This document shows, piece after piece, positions 59,982 to 64,000 of a stretch of 64,000 bases of DNA (its first letter is position 1; each line of letters starts with the position of its first letter). Location: assembly GCA_001788495.1 (NCBI GenBank), contig MGCF01000126.1, positions 16,785 through 80,784 on the forward strand, given 5' to 3'. Both the position numbers and the translations under genes were made by a program. Below the pieces are notes generated by a model. That model was not told the origin of the DNA and did no database searches. It worked only from the letters and a program-made list of their open reading frames with translations. The stretch is from Candidatus Rokubacteria bacterium RIFCSPLOWO2_02_FULL_73_56 (GTDB lineage Bacteria; Methylomirabilota; Methylomirabilia; Rokubacteriales; CSP1-6).

Positions 59982-60637
59982 TGGAGCGGGCGCACGACCC
60001 GTGGGAGCTCACGCGGGCGCGCATGGTCGACGAGCAGCTCGCGCGCCGCGGGATCACCGACGCGCGCGTGCTCGCGGCGATGCGCCGGGTGCCGCGCCAC
60101 CGGTTCGTGGAGGAGGCGCTGCGCCCGCGCGCGTACGGCGACCACCCGCTGCCGATCGGCGAGGAGCAGACGATCTCGCAGCCGTACATCGTCGGGCTGA
60201 TGACCGCGCTGCTCGAGCTCGAGGGCGGGGAGAAGGTGCTCGAGATCGGCACGGGCTCGGGCTACCAGACGGCGGTGCTCGCGGAGCTGGCGCGGCGCGT
60301 GTGCTCGATCGAGCGGCTGCCGCGGCTGGCCGAGCGCGCCCGCGCGCTCCTCGAGGAGCTCGGCTACACGAACGTCTGGATCCGGGTCGGCAGCGGCACG
60401 CTGGGCTGGCCCGACGAGGCGCCGTTCGATAGGATACTCGTCACGGCCGGGGGGCCGGCGGTGCCGCCGCCGCTCTTCCAGCAGCTCGCCGAGGGCGGCC
60501 GGATGGTGGTGCCCCTCGGCGACGAGGTGAACCAGCGGCTCACCCTCGTCGAGAAGGTCCGCGGGGAGATGCGGACCCGGAGCCACGGCGAGTGCAAGTT
60601 CGTGAAGCTCGTCGGGAAGTACGCGTGGGAGGCGTGA
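59981..60637 (+). CDS. pcm: Protein-L-isoaspartate O-methyltransferase
   Basis: MRRVPRHRFVEEALRPRAYGDHPLPIGEEQTISQPYIVGLMTALLEL; VLEIGTGSGYQTAVLA. Confidence 0.95.
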   Translation: MERAHDPWELTRARMVDEQLARRGITDARVLAAMRRVPRHRFVEEALRPRAYGDHPLPIGEEQTISQPYIVGLMTALLELEGGEKVLEIGTGSGYQTAVLAELARRVCSIERLPRLAERARALLEELGYTNVWIRVGSGTLGWPDEAPFDRILVTAGGPAVPPPLFQQLAEGGRMVVPLGDEVNQRLTLVEKVRGEMRTRSHGECKFVKLVGKYAWEA

Positions 60638-60660
60638 CGTGTACAATGAAGCGGTCACAT

Positions 60661-60737
<77 letters not shown>

Positions 60738-60751
60738 TTCCTGGGCCGCCC

Positions 60752-60771
60752 GCCGGCCGGCTCCGGCCGGC
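60752..60771 (+). terminator. GC-only hairpin downstream of tRNA-Pro (GCCGGCCG-GCTC-CGGCCGGC)
   Basis: Perfect 8-bp stem and 4-nt loop 14 nt after the tRNA; no T-tract, so terminator or processing-stop role is tentative. Confidence 0.4.
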
Positions 60772-60807
60772 CGGTGGGCCGGCGCGCCTGAGTCCGCACC
60801 GTCACCC

Positions 60808-61107
60808 GTGAGCGAACCCAGAACGGCCGCCGAGATCGTCGTGGAGGGCCACGTGCAGGGCGTCGGCTACCGCGACTACGCCCAGCGGCGGGCGCAGCGC
60901 CTCGGCCTCGCCGGCTACGTGATGAACCTGAAGGACGGCCGCGTGCGGGCACGCGCGGAGGGGCCGCGCGCGCTCATCGAGGCGTTCGTGCGCGAGCTGG
61001 AGAAGGGGCCGCCGCTCTCGCGGGTCGCGCAGGTGAGCGTGCGCTGGCTGCCGCCGACGGGCCGCTTCGCGGCCTTCGGGATCCGCTTCGCCGAGTTCGA
61101 GCCGTGA
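60808..61107 (+). CDS. acyP: Acylphosphatase
   Basis: [40 protein letters not shown]. Confidence 0.94.
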   Translation: MSEPRTAAEIVVEGHVQGVGYRDYAQRRAQRLGLAGYVMNLKDGRVRARAEGPRALIEAFVRELEKGPPLSRVAQVSVRWLPPTGRFAAFGIRFAEFEP

Positions 61108-61916
61108 GGCTCGGGGCGCGCGGCTGGCGCCCGCACCGGGTGGGGGCGGTGGCCCTCGGCGTGGCGGTCGCGCTCGCGCCGGCGGGCGCGCGGACGCAGG
61201 GGCCGCCGCGGCCCGCGGCCGCGGCGCTCGCCCAGCGCGTGCACGAGGTGCGGCCGGGCGACACGCTCGGGGCGCTCGCGCGGCGCTACGGCGTGAGCCT
61301 GGCCGCGATCGTCACGGCCAACCGCCTGCCGAGCGCGCGCGTCGTGCTGCGGGCCGGCCAGCGTCTCGTCATCCCGCCCGCCGCGCGCGCGGGCGCGCCG
61401 CGCCCGCCCGTGCGGTCAGTGAAGGTGACGGCGCGGCCGGTCGTCGTGCGGGTGCCGGCCGCCATCGTCCTGGCCGTGCCCGACTGGGCGGAGGCCCTGC
61501 CGCTCCTCGCGTGGCCCGTCGAGGGTCTCGTGACCTCGACCTTCGGCCGGCGGCCGGGCGGCTGGCACCAGGGCATCGACATCAAGGCCGAGCGGGGCAC
61601 GCCCGTGCTCGCCGCGGGCGCGGGGGTCGTGGTGGCGAGCCACGTCGAGCCGCGCTACGGCCGCGTCGTGCGGATCGAGCACGCGGACGGCTTCGTCACC
61701 GTCTACGCCCACAACGAGGCGAACCTGGTCACCGTCGGCGAGCGCGTGGCGCCGGGTGCGACGGTCGCCACCGTCGGCCGCACGGGACGCGCGACGACGC
61801 ACCACCTGCACTTCGAGATCCGTCGCGCGGGGCTCGCGTACAACCCGCTCTACCTGCTGCCGCTGCCGCCGCGGATCGCGCAGGTGGACCTGACCGACGA
61901 GAACCCGGTGGAATGA
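61104..61916 (+). CDS. nlpD: LysM + M23 (LytM) domain protein, NlpD-like
   Basis: Signal peptide, Lys[31 protein letters not shown]23 [30 protein letters not shown]...HHLHFEIRR. Confidence 0.92.
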   Translation: MRLGARGWRPHRVGAVALGVAVALAPAGARTQGPPRPAAAALAQRVHEVRPGDTLGALARRYGVSLAAIVTANRLPSARVVLRAGQRLVIPPAARAGAPRPPVRSVKVTARPVVVRVPAAIVLAVPDWAEALPLLAWPVEGLVTSTFGRRPGGWHQGIDIKAERGTPVLAAGAGVVVASHVEPRYGRVVRIEHADGFVTVYAHNEANLVTVGERVAPGATVATVGRTGRATTHHLHFEIRRAGLAYNPLYLLPLPPRIAQVDLTDENPVE

Positions 61917-62833
61917 GCGACGAGACCGAGGACACCATCCCGGACGAGCCGCTCGAGGCGCTCGTGGACGCCGTCGACGAGGACGTGCGGGAGGAGACGC
62001 GCGAGCAGAGCCGCGCGAACCTGCGCGTCTACCTCGACGAGATCGCGCGCATCCCGCTGCTCTCGCGCGAGGAGGAGGCGTCCCTCGCGCACGCCGCGCG
62101 CGCCGGCGACGCGGCGGCCCGGGCGCGCCTGACGGAAGGCAACCTCCGCCTCGTCGTGCAGGTCGCGCGCCGGTACCTGAACCGGGGGCTGCCGCTCCCG
62201 GACCTCATCGAGGAGGGCAACCTCGGCCTGCTCCGGGCGGTCGAGAAGTTCGCCCCGGAGCGCGGCACGCGGTTCTCGACGTACGCGGTCTGGTGGATCC
62301 GCCACGCGATCGTGCGCGCGCTCGCCAACCAGGCGCGCACGATCCGGCTGCCCGTGCACGTCGAGCTGCTGCTCGGCCGCCGCGCCCGGGAGCAGGAGCG
62401 GCTCACGCAGGCGCTCGGACGCGCGCCGACGGCCGCCGAGCTGGCGGCGGCGCTCGGCACGAGCGTGGAGCAGGTGGAGGAGCTCGAGGAGATCCGCCAG
62501 CGGCCGGTCTCGCTCGACGGCCCGGCGGGCGGGGGCGAGAGGCGGCTCGGCGACACGGTGGCCGACCCGGCAGCCGACCCGACGGCGGCGCTCGGCGCGC
62601 TCCTGCGCGAGCGCGCCGACCTCGCGGCGGTGCTCGACGACCTGGCGGCCAACGAGCGGACGGTGCTGCGCCGCCGCTTCGGCCTGGACGGCGAGGAGCC
62701 CGAGACGCTCGAGGCGGTCGGCCGGCGGCTCGGCCTGACGCGGGAGCGCGTGCGCCAGATCGAGGCCGCCGGCCTCAGGAAGCTCCGCGCGCTGCTGAGG
62801 GCGCGCGATGTGGACGCATCCGACCTGCTCTAG
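61913..62833 (+). CDS. Group 2 sigma-70 family factor (RpoS-like)
   Basis: [54 protein letters not shown], region 4 [19 protein letters not shown]; no region 1.1. Confidence 0.92.
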   Translation: MSDETEDTIPDEPLEALVDAVDEDVREETREQSRANLRVYLDEIARIPLLSREEEASLAHAARAGDAAARARLTEGNLRLVVQVARRYLNRGLPLPDLIEEGNLGLLRAVEKFAPERGTRFSTYAVWWIRHAIVRALANQARTIRLPVHVELLLGRRAREQERLTQALGRAPTAAELAAALGTSVEQVEELEEIRQRPVSLDGPAGGGERRLGDTVADPAADPTAALGALLRERADLAAVLDDLAANERTVLRRRFGLDGEEPETLEAVGRRLGLTRERVRQIEAAGLRKLRALLRARDVDASDLL

Positions 62834-62836
62834 CCG

Positions 62837-63691
62837 CTAGCGCAGCTCGAACGGCGCGTTGAACATCGCGCCGAGGTCCCAGGACGCCAGCGGCGTGGTC
62901 GTCCAGAGACGGGCGTTCGTCGCCGCGCAGGCGCCGCCCGGCAGGCGCATCGAGACGACGTCGCGGACGCCGGGGTTGTCTCCGGACTCCAGGTAGAGCC
63001 ACGTTCCCGCCGCGCCGCCGGGAAGATCGGTCGCGACCCACGTGTGCGCGTAGTAGTCGGTCGGCCCGAGGCCGGGCGGCATCTGGGTCATGTAGGGCTG
63101 GCCCGCGCAGCTCGCCTCGGTGTAGAGGAACGCCTCCGTGCCCGCGAGCACGTCCTGGTAGACGCGAAACGGGAGCCGGATGCCGTCCAGCGTGAGCATG
63201 ACCACGGGCTGGAAGCCCTCGTCGATGCCGAGCAGGCTCCCGACCTGCATGCTGCCGGCGTCGTAGACCTGGAGCCCGCTTCCCCCGCTACCGGCCGGCC
63301 CGGCAGGCCCTTGCGGTCCCATCGGCCCCTCCGGTCCCATGGGCCCCTGTGCGCCGGCCGGCCCCTGGGCTCCCGCCGGCCCTTCAGGCCCCTGCAGTCC
63401 TGCGGCGCCCGCAGGCCCGGTCGGTCCCGCCGGGCCCTGCGGCCCCGCGGGGCCTTCGGCTCCGGCCGGCCCCTGAGGCCCCTGGACGTTCCAGGTCACG
63501 CGCCCCTCGCCCCGACGGCACCGCTCCGTCGGCAGGACCAAGCGCATCCAGCCGTGCACGTTGCCGAACCGGTCGCGGTCCACGCACGCATTGAGGACGC
63601 CCGCGCTCGTCTGGGCGCCGCCCACGGACGGCAGCGCGGTGATTGCGAGCGCCGTGGCGATTGCTGCGAGCCACCACTTGTGGGTTTGCAC
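62837..63691 (-). CDS. Exported protein with collagen-like Gly-X-Y repeat and C-terminal globular domain
   Basis: Signal peptide [28 protein letters not shown]; 21 consecutive GXY triplets; C-terminal region with Cys; converges on the sigma factor with 3 bp between stops. Confidence 0.85.
   Translation of the reverse strand: MQTHKWWLAAIATALAITALPSVGGAQTSAGVLNACVDRDRFGNVHGWMRLVLPTERCRRGEGRVTWNVQGPQGPAGAEGPAGPQGPAGPTGPAGAAGLQGPEGPAGAQGPAGAQGPMGPEGPMGPQGPAGPAGSGGSGLQVYDAGSMQVGSLLGIDEGFQPVVMLTLDGIRLPFRVYQDVLAGTEAFLYTEASCAGQPYMTQMPPGLGPTDYYAHTWVATDLPGGAAGTWLYLESGDNPGVRDVVSMRLPGGACAATNARLWTTTPLASWDLGAMFNAPFELR
63293..63481 (-). repeat. Collagen-like Gly-X-Y coding repeat (21 triplets within the region)
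   Basis: [63 protein letters not shown]. Confidence 0.9.
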
Positions 63692-63904
63692 GTTCGTGCC
63701 CTCCCCGTGAAGAGATCGCTGCTGCCGTCCCGTTGGCTCTTCCCAGGAAGTGCAAGCTGCGGACCCCGGGCGTTTCGCCCCAGAAAACGAATGCTTGACC
63801 GTGCAGAGCTATGCCACGGTGGCAGGCACGACGACGAGAATTTGCAGTCGGGCAGGGTTTTCGGAAGCTGGACTGGGCCCGCCCGACCCCGTACCATCGA
63901 GGCG

Positions 63905-63981
63905 GCCCCCGTAGCTCAGGTGGATAGAGCAGCAGTTTCCTAAACTGCGTGCCGGGTGTTCGAGTCACCCCGGGGGCACCA
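63905..63981 (+). tRNA. tRNA-Arg (anticodon CCT)
   Basis: 77-nt cloverleaf: GCCCCCG/CGGGGGC acceptor, GCAGT-TTCCTAA-ACTGC anticodon arm, GGGTG-TTCGAGT-CACCC, encoded CCA. Confidence 0.95.
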
Positions 63982-64000
63982 CTTACACAACGCCAGCTCA

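Noticed and set aside
63293-63481. Short repeats as CRISPR or minisatellite array
   Set aside because: Periodicity is explained by in-frame Gly-X-Y collagen codons
63700-63780. c-di-GMP (GEMM) riboswitch upstream of the collagen-like gene because of GGGACGGCAGC
   Set aside because: Lacks the GGCAAACC/GACGCAAAGCC core of GEMM; resemblance limited to a few bases
63808-63826. Minus-strand TGGCATAGCTCTGCA as a sigma54 (-24/-12) promoter for the collagen-like gene
   Set aside because: GG and GC elements are separated by 9 nt instead of the required 10; would need experimental support

Overview
High-GC bacterial chromosome segment carrying almost only housekeeping and envelope genes, nearly all on the + strand. 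The gene order and GC suggest a Rokubacteria/Methylomirabilota- or delta-proteobacteria-like genome; that assignment is inference. In order: ftsY 3' end; ribD-ribE-ribBA-ribH-nusB; phosphoesterase-lnt-prfB (programmed +1 frameshift)-lysS-lolC-lolD-clpC; bamA-skp-lpxD-lpxA-oxidoreductase-lpxI-lpxB-DUF374-kdtA-lpxK; a heptose/LPS-core glycosyltransferase cluster; trpS-scpA-scpB-rluB; the supraoperon pheA-hisC-tyrA-aroA-cmk::plsC-rpsA-sppA-HU; HIT-mutS-mutL-miaA-hflX-pgsA-DUF512-der; DUF3047-SPOR-IHF-MerR; tRNA-Pro-surE-pcm-tRNA-Pro-acyP-nlpD-rpoS-like; a convergent exported collagen-like protein (the only convincing minus-strand gene); and tRNA-Arg. I see no defence island, prophage, CRISPR array, transposase or obvious new multi-gene system. 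The most interesting points are: a 46-bp direct repeat that duplicates the start of a GT2 gene around a GC-rich palindromic spacer; a cmk-plsC gene fusion; a TrpRS with an Fe-S-type cysteine motif; a MerR gene with no canonical start codon; several -10 boxes placed 6-7 nt before start codons (candidate leaderless mRNAs); a lipid A operon with a GnnA-like oxidoreductase but no GnnB, and an LpxJ-type acyltransferase; a 35%-GC island before the HU gene; and the collagen-like protein.
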